Shown here: positions 8,376 through 16,031 of the stretch, in pieces
Position numbering within the stretch: the first letter of the stretch is position 1
Layout: each line of letters starts with the position of its first letter
Assembly: GCF_006442545.2 (NCBI RefSeq)
Contig: NZ_CP083952.1
Location: forward strand, 5,681,501-5,745,500
DNA length: 64,000 bases
Reading direction: 5' to 3'
Source: Mesorhizobium sp. B2-1-8
GTDB taxonomy: Bacteria > Pseudomonadota > Alphaproteobacteria > Rhizobiales > Rhizobiaceae
The notes under the pieces: generated by a model
The model's database searches: none
Told to the model about the DNA's origin: nothing
The model's input: only the letters and a program-made list of their open reading frames with translations
Translations under genes and position numbers: made by a program

Positions 8376-9698
8376 TCAGCCGGCGAGATAGCGGTCGCGG
8401 ATTTCCGAGACCGCGTTTTCGTGCGAGCTGAAGCCCTCGTAGCGGGCGAGCCTGCGGGCATGCCGCGCCAACTCCGGATAGGCGGCGGAGGTGACGTAGC
8501 CGACCGACGAGCGCTTGACGAAATCAGTCACCGAAAGCGGCCCATAGGTTCGCGCCCAACGGCTGGTCGGCAGCACGGCATTCGGCCCGAGGACGAAGTT
8601 GGCAAGGGTGACCGGCGTGTGCGGACCCATGAGGATTTCGGCCGCCTCGGTGATGTGCCCGAGATGCGCGAACGGCTCCGTCGACAGGATTTCCAGATGT
8701 TCGGGCGCGTAGTCGTTGATGAAGCGATAGCTTTCCTCCAGCGACGCGGTCAGCACGATGCCGCCACGCTCTCCCGTCACCACCGCGCGCGAGAATTCCA
8801 CGCGCTGCTCGGTCATGCGCGACCAGTGGTCGGGAAGTGCGGCAAGTGCCGCCTCGGCAACCTTGCGGCTGTGCGTCACCAGATAGGCCGAGGAATCCGG
8901 CCCGTGCTCGGCCTCGATCAGCAGATCGAGCGCGGCAAGGCCTCCATCGACGCTGTCGTCGGCAAAGATGATGGCTTCGGACGGCCCGGCAGGCAGGCCC
9001 GTGTTGATGATCGAGGACAGCACGCTTTTGGCCGCCACCACCCAGGGGCTGCCGGGGCCGACGATCTTGAGCGCCGGCTTCACCGTCTCGGTGCCGTAGG
9101 CGACGGCGGCAACGGCTTGCGCGCCACCGCATTTGTAGACGGTGTTCACCCCGGCGAGACGAGCAGCGACAAGCGTGGCCGCATCGACGGAACCGTCCGC
9201 TGTCGGTGGCGTCACGATCGCAATCCGCGGCACGCCGGCAATGACAGCCGGAACCGACGTCATCATGGTCACCGACGGAAATGCGCCCTTGCCGCGCGGC
9301 ACGTAGAGCGCGACCGATGCGATCGGCGTATATCGGTCGCCGGCATAGGCGCCCGGCCGAACTTCCTTGAGCCACATGGTTTCCGGCTTCTGCTCTTCAT
9401 GAAAATGCCGGATGTTTTCGATGCCGAACCCGATGCTCTCGACGACATCCTTCTCGACCTTGTCGAAGGCCGCGTCGAACTCCGCTTCCGACACTTTCAA
9501 TTCGCCTTCGGCCACATTGGCCTTGTCGAAGTCCCTGGCGAACCGGATCAGGGCGGCGTCGCCCTCATCCTTTACCGCCTGGATGATAGGGCGGACTTTT
9601 TCGACGAAGACCGACAAATCGCCTTCGGCGCGTTTCAGCAGACCGGCCCGCCGGGTGGCATCGAGGGATGACAGATCGTGGAAGCTGATGTCGGACAT
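8376..9698 (-). CDS. hpsN: HisD-like sulfopropanediol 3-dehydrogenase (HpsN-like)
   Basis: A 440-residue member of the histidinol dehydrogenase fold; the ATG at 9698 follows AGAAGGGAA. AGPSEAI and the catalytic pair in APEHLE are kept. Compared with E. coli HisD, the zinc-ligand region SQAEH reads IEAEH, and the aspartate of the GDY motif is replaced (ANF), while the C-terminal H-x-NAV histidine is kept. These changes, and the lack of other his genes nearby, argue against histidine synthesis. HpsN is known to oxidise (R)-2,3-dihydroxypropane-1-sulfonate to sulfolactate with two NAD+. The sulfonate-type transporter downstream supports that role. The desulfonating enzyme is not in the window. 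Confidence 0.82.
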   Translation of the reverse strand: MSDISFHDLSSLDATRRAGLLKRAEGDLSVFVEKVRPIIQAVKDEGDAALIRFARDFDKANVAEGELKVSEAEFDAAFDKVEKDVVESIGFGIENIRHFHEEQKPETMWLKEVRPGAYAGDRYTPIASVALYVPRGKGAFPSVTMMTSVPAVIAGVPRIAIVTPPTADGSVDAATLVAARLAGVNTVYKCGGAQAVAAVAYGTETVKPALKIVGPGSPWVVAAKSVLSSIINTGLPAGPSEAIIFADDSVDGGLAALDLLIEAEHGPDSSAYLVTHSRKVAEAALAALPDHWSRMTEQRVEFSRAVVTGERGGIVLTASLEESYRFINDYAPEHLEILSTEPFAHLGHITEAAEILMGPHTPVTLANFVLGPNAVLPTSRWARTYGPLSVTDFVKRSSVGYVTSAAYPELARHARRLARYEGFSSHENAVSEIRDRYLAG

Positions 9699-9718
9699 GG
9701 TATTCCCTTCTGTTGAAA

Positions 9719-9745
9719 CGCAATGTGCCGGCCGGTCACATTGCG
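9719..9745. repeat. Intercistronic inverted repeat
   Basis: CGCAATGTG (9719-9727) and CACATTGCG (9737-9745) are perfect 9-base arms around a 9-base centre containing CCGGCCGG. The repeat sits in the 80-base gap between the SDR stop and the hpsN-like start. No T tract follows on the minus strand, so mRNA processing or stability is more likely than termination. Confidence 0.6.
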
Positions 9746-9778
9746 GAAGACTTTGTTCTCGAACCCGGGCCCGCCGCC

Positions 9779-10552
9779 TCAGATCGATGCAAGGAAACCG
9801 CCATCCACCGGAATGGACTGGCCGGTTATGTAGGCTGCCGCATCCGAGGCGAGGAACACAGCGACGCCGTGCAGGTCGCGCAGATCGCCGAAACGATGCT
9901 GCGGGATCTTGGCGAGCATGGATTGCCGCCACGCCTCGTTGTCGTAGAACACCTCCGTCATCGCCGTCCTGAAATAGCCCGGGGCGATGGCGTTGACCCG
10001 GATGCCAAGCTCCGCCCATTCCGCTGCCAGCGCCCGAGTCATGCCGAGCAGGCCAGACTTCGACGAGCCGTACGGCACCGCCGTTGGAATGCCGACGTCT
10101 GAAGTCAACGAGCACAGGTTGATGATGGCGCCAGGCCGGCCGGCGTCCCGCATCTGCCGCGCCGCCGCCTGGGCGCAGAAGAACGCCCCCTTGAGGTTGG
10201 TGTCGACAATCCGGTCCCACAGCGCCTCGTCGACATCGAGCGAGGGCCGGACCTCTTCCACCCCGGCGTTGTTGACGAGAATGTCGAGGCCACCAAGCAG
10301 GTGGACTGCCTCGGCGGCAGCCGCGCGGCACTGGCCGACATCGGTCACGTCAAGGGCAATGACATGCGCGACTCCGCCGGCCGCGCGGATGGCCGCCGCC
10401 GTCTCATCAAGCGAGTCCAGGCTGCGCGCCGTGATCGCGACGTCGGCGCCGGCCGCGCTCAGCGCCTCGGCGATGCTGCGCCCAATGCCACGGCTGGCGC
10501 CGGTGATAAGCGCCTTCCTGCCCGAGAGGTCGAAAAGAGTAGCGTTGCGCAT
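9779..10552 (-). CDS. Short-chain dehydrogenase (candidate sulfopropanediol 2-dehydrogenase)
   Basis: A 257-residue classical SDR. The cofactor loop TGASRGIG is near residue 17, NNAG near 92, and the catalytic YGSSK near 160. The C-terminus (ITGQSIPVDGGF) is typical of the family. It is the first gene of the operon SDR-hpsN-ADH-gntR. The promoter region upstream carries two CATATACAA repeats. In the hps pathway model it would be one of the two enzymes that oxidise or reduce the C2 hydroxyl of dihydroxypropanesulfonate. Another hydroxy-acid or polyol substrate is possible on sequence alone. Confidence 0.88.
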   Translation of the reverse strand: MRNATLFDLSGRKALITGASRGIGRSIAEALSAAGADVAITARSLDSLDETAAAIRAAGGVAHVIALDVTDVGQCRAAAAEAVHLLGGLDILVNNAGVEEVRPSLDVDEALWDRIVDTNLKGAFFCAQAAARQMRDAGRPGAIINLCSLTSDVGIPTAVPYGSSKSGLLGMTRALAAEWAELGIRVNAIAPGYFRTAMTEVFYDNEAWRQSMLAKIPQHRFGDLRDLHGVAVFLASDAAAYITGQSIPVDGGFLASI

Positions 10553-10914
10553 ATGATCCTCCTTGGCCGCTCCGGTTGCGTGGCATAGAGACTATCAGAT
10601 CAACTTACATATACAAGCATATACAAATTTGCCTTGAATAAGATTGGGGGGACGTTATCCGTCGCAAGCGCGATCGCATAGTTGGCTCTCCCGTACGAGA
10701 TGCCACGGGCGACGATTGTTCGAGGTTTGTCTAAGACAATAGCCGTCCGGCGATGGGGAAGACCAACATGTCCAAAGCTGTGATTTCCGAAAGCCATGCA
10801 GAATTTCCTGGCGTACCCGACAAAAAAGTCTGGGTCTGCCGCGCGTGCCGGATATCAGGCAATTGAAAGCCGGTTGCCCGTCAAGCCCGCCGCCCTATCG
10901 TGAGAGCCCGTCAT
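10553..10914. other. Intergenic region upstream of the SDR operon
   Basis: These 362 bases separate the SDR operon from an oxidoreductase pseudogene. They hold the direct repeats at 10608-10626. At 10727-10739 there is also an odd palindrome, TTGTCT-A-AGACAA, which resembles a second regulator site, perhaps for the now-broken downstream gene. I see no convincing gene here. Confidence 0.6.
10604..10630 (-). promoter_or_regulatory. Candidate GntR/UTRA operator, SDR operon promoter
   Basis: CTTACATATACAAG (10604-10617) is a near-palindrome that matches the HutC-type site CTTGTATATACAAG at 12 of 14 positions. A second CATATACAA follows at 10618-10626, exactly one helical turn (10 bases) later. 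The same nonamer is at 6351-6359 before the transporter operon, so both units are probably under one regulator. Confidence 0.6.
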
Positions 10915-11411
10915 ATGCTGGAAAGCAGCCCGCCCAGGAGCCTCTTTCGCGAAACGGCCGGCGGTACCGGCACTTACCCCGCCCTTGCCGGCGCGCAGCG
11001 GGCGAGGGTCGCCATCGTTGGCGGCGGCTTCACGGGCCTATCCGCCGCCTTGCATCTGGCTGAAGCTGGCGACGACGTCTGCCTGCTCGAGGCCCATCAG
11101 CCTGGCTGGGCGGCGTCGGGCACGAATGGCGGCCATGGCTGGAATGGCCGGGTCGCGATCACCAATACCATCTCCCGCATGTTCACGAGCCGGAAGACAG
11201 CATCCTGATCTGCCTTGGCTACAACGGTCGTGGCGTCGCCACGGCCTCGGCGATGGGCAATGCGCTAGCAAATCGCCTTCGCGGCGATGCGACCACTCCC
11301 TTCCCGATGCCGATATCAGGGCTCAAGCCAATCCGGTTCCATCGCTTCTGGCCGCTTGGCGTCAAGGCGGCGATCCTTTCGGGTCGGGTGAAGGACCGGT
11401 TCGGCCTTTGA
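10915..11411 (+). pseudogene. FAD-dependent amino acid oxidase-type protein, internally deleted
   Basis: The first part encodes the N-terminus of a DadA/PuuB-like oxidoreductase: the FAD-binding loop VAIVGGGFTGLSAALHLAEAG, then GWAASGTNGG. It runs directly into the family's C-terminal region (WNGRVAIT), skipping the central 250 or more residues. Around base 11180 the frame shifts. The remainder, readable in another frame up to the TGA at 11409, gives LGYNGRGVATASAMG and PIRFHRFWPLGVKAA, which are typical C-terminal motifs. An intact family member is about 430 residues. The gene has suffered a large internal deletion plus a frameshift and cannot make an active enzyme. Confidence 0.85.
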
Positions 11412-11427
11412 CGAGAAGAGCCCGCCG

Positions 11428-12291
11428 CTATGCTCCGGCTTCAGGATCAGACAATCTTCGGGCGTGCCATCTCAGATGGTCGTCCATGAATGTCGAAATG
11501 AAGAAATACGAGTGATCGTAGCCGTCCTGCATGCGCAGCGTCAGCGCAATGCCGGCCTTGGCGCATGCCGTTTCCAGCAGCCAGGGCCTCAACCCGTCAT
11601 CGAGAAATCCATCCGATGTCCCTTGGTCGACGAAAAGCTCCGGGAAGCGGTGACCATCCTCGATGAGCAAGGTGGCATCGTAGCCTCGCCATGATTTCTC
11701 GTCCGCACCGAGATATTTTTCGAAGGCCGGCTTCGACCAGCCGGCGGTGCTGGGTTGCACGATCGGCGCGAAGGCCGAGCAGCTCTTGAAGCGTTCGGGA
11801 TTCTTCAGCGCGATGGTCAATGCGCCATGTCCGCCCATCGAGTGGCCGAAGATCGCCTGACGCGTCATGTCGGCCGGAAACTCCCGCGCGATCAGCGCCG
11901 GCAATTCCTCGGTGACATAGGAATACATGCGATAATTACTGGCGTAGGGTTCCTGCGTAGCGTCGACATAGAAACCGGCGCCGCTGCCGAACTGCCAATT
12001 GTCCTTCTCGTCGGGAATATCGGTGCCTCGGGGGCTGGTGTCGGGACAGACGACGATCAGGCCGAGCTCGGCGGCCATGCGCCTGTACTCCCCCTTGTCC
12101 ATGACATTGGCGTGGGTGCAGGTAAGGCCGGAGAGATACCATACGACAGGGCAAGGTCTTTCGCGGGCCTGCGGCGGCACGAAGACGGCAAAAGTCATGT
12201 CGCAGGCACAGACATCCGAAGGGTGGGAATAGACGCCCTGCACGCCGCCATGCGACCTGGCTGCGGAGATGATTTTCATCCGGTCCGACAT
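11428..12291 (-). CDS. fghA: S-formylglutathione hydrolase
   Basis: A 287-residue esterase-D-type alpha/beta hydrolase. The nucleophile elbow GHSMGG is near residue 150. The acid and histidine of the triad lie in VDQGTSDGFL and the C-terminal GYDHSYFFI. It hydrolyses S-formylglutathione to formate and glutathione, the last step of glutathione-dependent formaldehyde detoxification in the cytosol. The ATG at 12291 follows GGAGAAG; the TTG at 12309 is less likely. No formaldehyde dehydrogenase lies beside it. The sarcosine oxidase genes at 60-64 kb are a formaldehyde source but are far away. Confidence 0.93.
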   Translation of the reverse strand: MSDRMKIISAARSHGGVQGVYSHPSDVCACDMTFAVFVPPQARERPCPVVWYLSGLTCTHANVMDKGEYRRMAAELGLIVVCPDTSPRGTDIPDEKDNWQFGSGAGFYVDATQEPYASNYRMYSYVTEELPALIAREFPADMTRQAIFGHSMGGHGALTIALKNPERFKSCSAFAPIVQPSTAGWSKPAFEKYLGADEKSWRGYDATLLIEDGHRFPELFVDQGTSDGFLDDGLRPWLLETACAKAGIALTLRMQDGYDHSYFFISTFMDDHLRWHARRLSDPEAGA

Positions 12292-12490
12292 GGGTTTCTT
12301 CTCCGCCAATGTTGATTCACCGCCGCTTGTCTACGGCATCGGCTGGGACCACGGCAACCTCGACGGATTGGGCTTTGGATGTCGGGCCAGGTTCGATCGG
12401 CGTCGGCCATCGCCATCGAAATCGGTAGCCCGCATATCCTGGCAGCCGATGCGACTATTGGCGAAAAGGGATGGCCATCACCCTTTGTTC

Positions 12491-12515
12491 GGAACCGGAT
12501 CGCCCGGCGGCTGTT
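12491..12515 (+). promoter_or_regulatory. Candidate EcfG-type stress promoter
   Basis: GGAAC (12491-12495), a 16-base spacer, then TGTT (12512-12515). The alphaproteobacterial general stress sigma factor recognises GGAAC-N16/17-CGTT, so this differs at one base. It lies 27 bases before the ATG at 12543. Confidence 0.5.
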
Positions 12516-12542
12516 TCCGTTCAGGCAAGCACGGAGGAAGCC

Positions 12543-12857
12543 ATGGCACGCGACAAGACCGAATATGAAACCGGCGCGCGGAAATATCCCGCGAGGACCG
12601 GCCCGGATCCGAGCGATGATTTCTCGCTCGATGCGGCCGGCAACAAGCCGCCGGCAGGCGGAATGGGCCTCACGCGACCGGCGGATCAGACAAGTGGAGA
12701 AACACATCAGTCCGAAGGACGGAACCCACCTGGCCAGGCGACGCCCGGCCCCGCAAAAGGGAAGGCATCCGGCGCGGGCTCCGAACATTCGAAGGACGCG
12801 AAGTCCCCAAGATCGGGCGCCAGCCCGGCGCCTATGTCAAAGACTGACGCGCTTTAG
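12543..12857 (+). CDS. Small hydrophilic protein, unknown
   Basis: A 104-residue protein, very hydrophilic and rich in Gly, Pro, Ser and Lys, probably disordered. It begins MARDKTEYETGARKYP. ACGGAGGAAG sits just before the ATG at 12543, a strong ribosome-binding site that decides the start. It has no signal peptide or membrane segment. I do not recognise a named family. It is placed behind a stress-type promoter and before a stress-type SDR, which suggests a desiccation or osmotic-stress role, but that is inference from neighbours only. Confidence 0.65.
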   Translation: MARDKTEYETGARKYPARTGPDPSDDFSLDAAGNKPPAGGMGLTRPADQTSGETHQSEGRNPPGQATPGPAKGKASGAGSEHSKDAKSPRSGASPAPMSKTDAL

Positions 12858-12864
12858 CGTCGCG

Positions 12865-12889
12865 CAAACCTTTTGGTCTGCCGCGCGTT
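12865..12889 (+). promoter_or_regulatory. Weak candidate EcfG-type promoter
   Basis: CAAAC (12865-12869), a 16-base spacer and CGTT (12886-12889). The -10 element matches fully, while the -35 differs from GGAAC at its first two bases. It lies 28 bases before the SDR start. Confidence 0.35.
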
Positions 12890-12916
12890 GAACTTTCTTC
12901 AACCGAGGAGACGACC

Positions 12917-13888
12917 ATGGAGACGAAATCCCAGACCGCCGGTGAAGCCGCCAAGCAGCGCCATATCCAGCGTGGCATCGATGCCAAGGAGAAATCGAAG
13001 AGCAACGGCAAGGCGCAGCATGCCATGCAGGCAGGCGCGCGCGTCTATCCCGAGCCGCCCTTCCCCAAGCAACATCAGGCGAAACCCGGGCATGAGGCGG
13101 CGGTCGAACCTGCCCCGCTCTACGATGCACCCTACTATCTCGGATCAAGGAAACTCGAAGGGAAGGTGGCTCTCGTCACAGGCGGCGATTCCGGCATCGG
13201 TCGCGCGGTGGCGGTATTGTTCGCCCGCGAAGGCGCCGATATCGCGATCGTCTACCTGGCCGAGGACAGGGACGCCGAAGAGACAAGATCCGCCGTCGAA
13301 AAAGAAGGGCGACGCTGCATCCTGATCAAGGCCGACGTCAGCGAACGCCAGGATTGCCAAAAAGCCGTGGCGGCCGCGGTCGAAACCTTCGGCCGCATCG
13401 ACGTGCTGGTCAACAACGCCGCATTCCAGATCCATTCAAGCGACTTCAGCGACCTGACCGAAGACCATTTCGACACCACGCTGAAGACCAATCTCTACGG
13501 CTATTTCCATATGGCACAGGAAGCGGTGCCACACATGAAGCCGGGCTCGGCGATCGTCAACACCGGCTCGGTTACCGGCATAGACGGCTCGAAGCAACTG
13601 GTCGACTATTCGATGACCAAGGGCGGCATCCACGCCTTCACGCGTGCGCTTTCGGGCAACCTCATCGCCAAGGGTATCAGGGTGAACGCGGTCGCGCCTG
13701 GCCCGGTGTGGACGCCGCTCAATCCATCGGACAAGGAAGCAGGCGACGTCTCGAAATTCGGCGCGGACACGCCGATGAAACGGCCGGCACAACCGGAGGA
13801 ACTGGCTCCGGCCTATGTGTTCCTCGCTTCCCCGCATTGCTCGAGTTACATCACCGGCGAAATCCTGCCGATCGTCGGCGGCTACTGA
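12917..13888 (+). CDS. SDR oxidoreductase, YghA-like stress type
   Basis: A 323-residue SDR with an unusual Lys/Gln-rich N-terminal extension of about 75 residues, a feature of the YghA/YhxC-type general stress SDRs. The cofactor loop is TGGDSGIG near residue 88, then NNAA, and the catalytic tyrosine and lysine are in DYSMTK near 231-235. It ends ITGEILPIVGGY. Its substrate is unknown; the family is NAD(P)-dependent and cytosolic. AGGAG precedes the ATG by about 8 bases. It is followed after 10 bases by the HAD-ATPase fusion gene, so the two are probably one operon. Confidence 0.9.
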   Translation: METKSQTAGEAAKQRHIQRGIDAKEKSKSNGKAQHAMQAGARVYPEPPFPKQHQAKPGHEAAVEPAPLYDAPYYLGSRKLEGKVALVTGGDSGIGRAVAVLFAREGADIAIVYLAEDRDAEETRSAVEKEGRRCILIKADVSERQDCQKAVAAAVETFGRIDVLVNNAAFQIHSSDFSDLTEDHFDTTLKTNLYGYFHMAQEAVPHMKPGSAIVNTGSVTGIDGSKQLVDYSMTKGGIHAFTRALSGNLIAKGIRVNAVAPGPVWTPLNPSDKEAGDVSKFGADTPMKRPAQPEELAPAYVFLASPHCSSYITGEILPIVGGY

Positions 13889-13898
13889 GGTCATCGCA

Positions 13899-15611
13899 AT
13901 GTATTTCATTGCCTTGGCGACCGACTATGACGGGACGCTCGCGCATGACGGGGCTGTCTCCAGGAAGACGCTGGCCGCGCTGGAGCGGTTCAAGAAAAGC
14001 GGCCGCAAACTGCTTCTGGTCACCGGACGCGAGTTGCCCGACCTCAAGCGCGTATTTCCCGACGTCCGCTTGTTCGACAAGGTCGTCGCCGAGAACGGCG
14101 CCCTGATCTACACCCCGGCGAGCGAGGAGGAGCGGGTGATCTCGCCGTCGCCGGAGCCCAAATTCGTCGCCAGACTGAAAAAACAGGGGGTGAAGCCGCT
14201 TTCGGTGGGACAATCGATCGTCGCCACCTGGGAGCCACATCAGGCGACCGTACTCGAAGTCATCAAGAAGATGGGGCTCGAGCTCGAAATCATCTTCAAC
14301 AAGGGCGCGGTGATGGTCCTGCCGAGTGGCGTCAACAAAGCCACCGGGCTGGCGGCCGCACTCGAGGACCTTCATCTGTCGCCGCACAATGTGGTGGGTA
14401 TCGGCGACGCCGAGAATGATCATGCCTTTCTGCAGGCCTGCGGCTGCAGCGTTGCGGTCGACAATGCCATTCCCGCAGTCAAAGGCACCGCAAACCTGGT
14501 CACGCGCGGCGCACGCGGCAAAGGCGTCGAGGAATTGATCGCCAAGCTGATCGAGCGCGACCATGGGATCGTGGCAAAGCGTCATGACGGCATTGTTCTG
14601 GGATCGGCCGGTGGCGACGACATCTATCTGTCGCCGACCGAAAGCGTGCTCATCGCCGGCAGTTCGGGCATCGGCAAATCCACCCTGGCCACCGCGCTGA
14701 CGGAACGCTTTGTCGAGAGCCGATTTCAGTTTTGCGTCTTCGACCCCGAGGGCGACTATGATGGCCTCGAGGATGCGGTTCGGCTGGGGGACGGATCGAG
14801 CGCGCCGACAAAGGCGCAAGTGCTGGATTTGATCGCCAAGGCCGACAGCAATGTCGTCGTCAACGGGCTGGCGCTGCGTGTCGATGAACGGCCTGACTTC
14901 TTTGCCGATCTGCTGCCTGGCCTTGGCAGCTTCCGCCGCCGCACCGCAAGACCGCATTGGCTGGTCATCGACGAAGCGCACCATCTTCTTCCGAAGCGGC
15001 GCGACGACACACGCTCCGTGCTCTCCCTGGAACTGCCGGGTACGATCCTGATCACCGTCCATCCCGAGGCGATTTCGACCGACGCCCTGCGCCTGGTTAC
15101 GGCCGTCATCGCCCTTGGCCCGAAGGCGAAGGACGTGGTGAAGACCTTCTGCCATGAGACCGGCATCGAGCCGCCGAAGAACATTCCCACACCCAAGGGC
15201 GACCGGGTTCTGTTCTGGCGGCCGCAGCTGCGCAAGAAACTCATGACGGTCAAGGTGATCGAACCTCGTCAGTCTCTCAAGCGCCACAGCCGCAAATATG
15301 CCGAGGGCCAGCTCGATGAGACCGGCAGCTTCTATTTCCGCGGTCCCGACGATGCGATGAACCTCAGGGCCCATAATCTGATGATCTTTGCCCAGATGGC
15401 CGAAGGCATAGACGACAAGACCTGGGAGTTCCATCTGCGCGCGGGCGACTATTCGAAATGGTTCCGCCAGCAGATCAGGGACAGGGACCTCGCCCGCGAA
15501 ACCGCCGAGGCTGAAAAGGACAGCAAGCTTTCGGCGGAAGCGAGCCGCAAACGGGTGCTCGACGCCGTTCGGCGGCGCTACACCGCACCCGCGACGGCGC
15601 CTGAGGAATAG
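13899..15611 (+). CDS. HAD phosphatase fused to P-loop ATPase
   Basis: A 570-residue protein starting at the ATG at 13899. Residues 1-230 are a Cof/SPP-type HAD phosphatase: DYDGTL at 9-14, a TGR motif near 46, and GDAENDH near 169. Residues 240-440 form a HerA/VirD4-like P-loop ATPase with GSSGIGKST at 254-262, FDPEGDYDGL after it, and Walker B with WLVIDEAHH at 354-362. The C-terminus is charged and may be helical. The HAD half would act on a phosphorylated sugar or similar metabolite; the ATPase target is unknown. It follows the stress SDR closely. Neither half alone explains why they are joined. Confidence 0.82.
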   Translation: MYFIALATDYDGTLAHDGAVSRKTLAALERFKKSGRKLLLVTGRELPDLKRVFPDVRLFDKVVAENGALIYTPASEEERVISPSPEPKFVARLKKQGVKPLSVGQSIVATWEPHQATVLEVIKKMGLELEIIFNKGAVMVLPSGVNKATGLAAALEDLHLSPHNVVGIGDAENDHAFLQACGCSVAVDNAIPAVKGTANLVTRGARGKGVEELIAKLIERDHGIVAKRHDGIVLGSAGGDDIYLSPTESVLIAGSSGIGKSTLATALTERFVESRFQFCVFDPEGDYDGLEDAVRLGDGSSAPTKAQVLDLIAKADSNVVVNGLALRVDERPDFFADLLPGLGSFRRRTARPHWLVIDEAHHLLPKRRDDTRSVLSLELPGTILITVHPEAISTDALRLVTAVIALGPKAKDVVKTFCHETGIEPPKNIPTPKGDRVLFWRPQLRKKLMTVKVIEPRQSLKRHSRKYAEGQLDETGSFYFRGPDDAMNLRAHNLMIFAQMAEGIDDKTWEFHLRAGDYSKWFRQQIRDRDLARETAEAEKDSKLSAEASRKRVLDAVRRRYTAPATAPEE

Positions 15612-15634
15612 CAGCCGGTTCGCCGACCGCCATT

Positions 15635-15659
15635 GGAACCCGGGCGCCGACTTGACGTT
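15635..15659 (+). promoter_or_regulatory. EcfG-type general stress promoter
   Basis: GGAAC (15635-15639), exactly 16 bases, then CGTT (15656-15659): a full match to the PhyR/EcfG general stress consensus. It sits 29 bases before the ATG at 15688. Confidence 0.65.
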
Positions 15660-15687
15660 CAACCTCCATCGAGAAGGAGAAACGATC

Positions 15688-16005
15688 ATGCCACGAGGCG
15701 AGAAATCCAAATACACCGACAAGCAGGAACGCAAGGCCGACCATATCGCCGAAGGCTATGAGAAGCGTGGCGTGTCCGACAAGGAAGCCGAGCGACGCGC
15801 ATGGGCGACGGTCAACAAGGACGATGGCGGCGGCAAGAAGGAAGGCGGCTCCGGGCGCGGCAAGCACACCGGTAATCCAGCAGCGCACAAGGGCGGCAAG
15901 AGCGGCGGAAAGGCGTCCGCTTCCCGATCGGCCGCGAGCCGGTCCGAATCGGCAAAGAAGGCGGCGGCGACGCGCAAGAGGAACGCGGAACACCACGCCC
16001 ACTGA
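15688..16005 (+). CDS. Small basic KGG-like stress protein
   Basis: A 105-residue, strongly basic protein. The N-terminal half (KYTDKQERKADHIAEGYEKR) is helical and charged. The C-terminal half is a Gly/Ser/Ala/Lys tail with KGGKSGGK, like histone-tail or KGG-type proteins. Such proteins are often annotated as plasmid stabilisation proteins, but I see no evidence of that role. AGAAGGAGA precedes the ATG at 15688. The perfect EcfG-type promoter upstream is the best clue to function: it is likely induced in stress or stationary phase and may bind nucleic acid. Confidence 0.75.
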   Translation: MPRGEKSKYTDKQERKADHIAEGYEKRGVSDKEAERRAWATVNKDDGGGKKEGGSGRGKHTGNPAAHKGGKSGGKASASRSAASRSESAKKAAATRKRNAEHHAH

Positions 16006-16031
16006 ACGGCCTCGAGGATCGGAACACCGGC

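Noticed and set aside
8376..9698. True histidinol dehydrogenase (HisD) for histidine synthesis
   Set aside because: No his genes are nearby, two zinc ligands look changed, and the operon partners are alcohol dehydrogenases and a sulfonate transporter.
10600..10797. 65-codon minus-strand frame over the operator region
   Set aside because: It would begin far upstream and run through the CATATACAA repeats; no ribosome-binding site or domain is seen.
10769..10867. A 32-codon frame with CRAC (MSKAVISE start) between the SDR operon and the pseudogene
   Set aside because: It has only one CxxC, a weak ribosome-binding site and no family; it could be a remnant of a lost gene but cannot be supported.
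13851..15734. 627-codon antisense frame opposite the HAD-ATPase fusion
   Set aside because: The plus-strand gene has clear catalytic motifs in both halves; the antisense frame has none.
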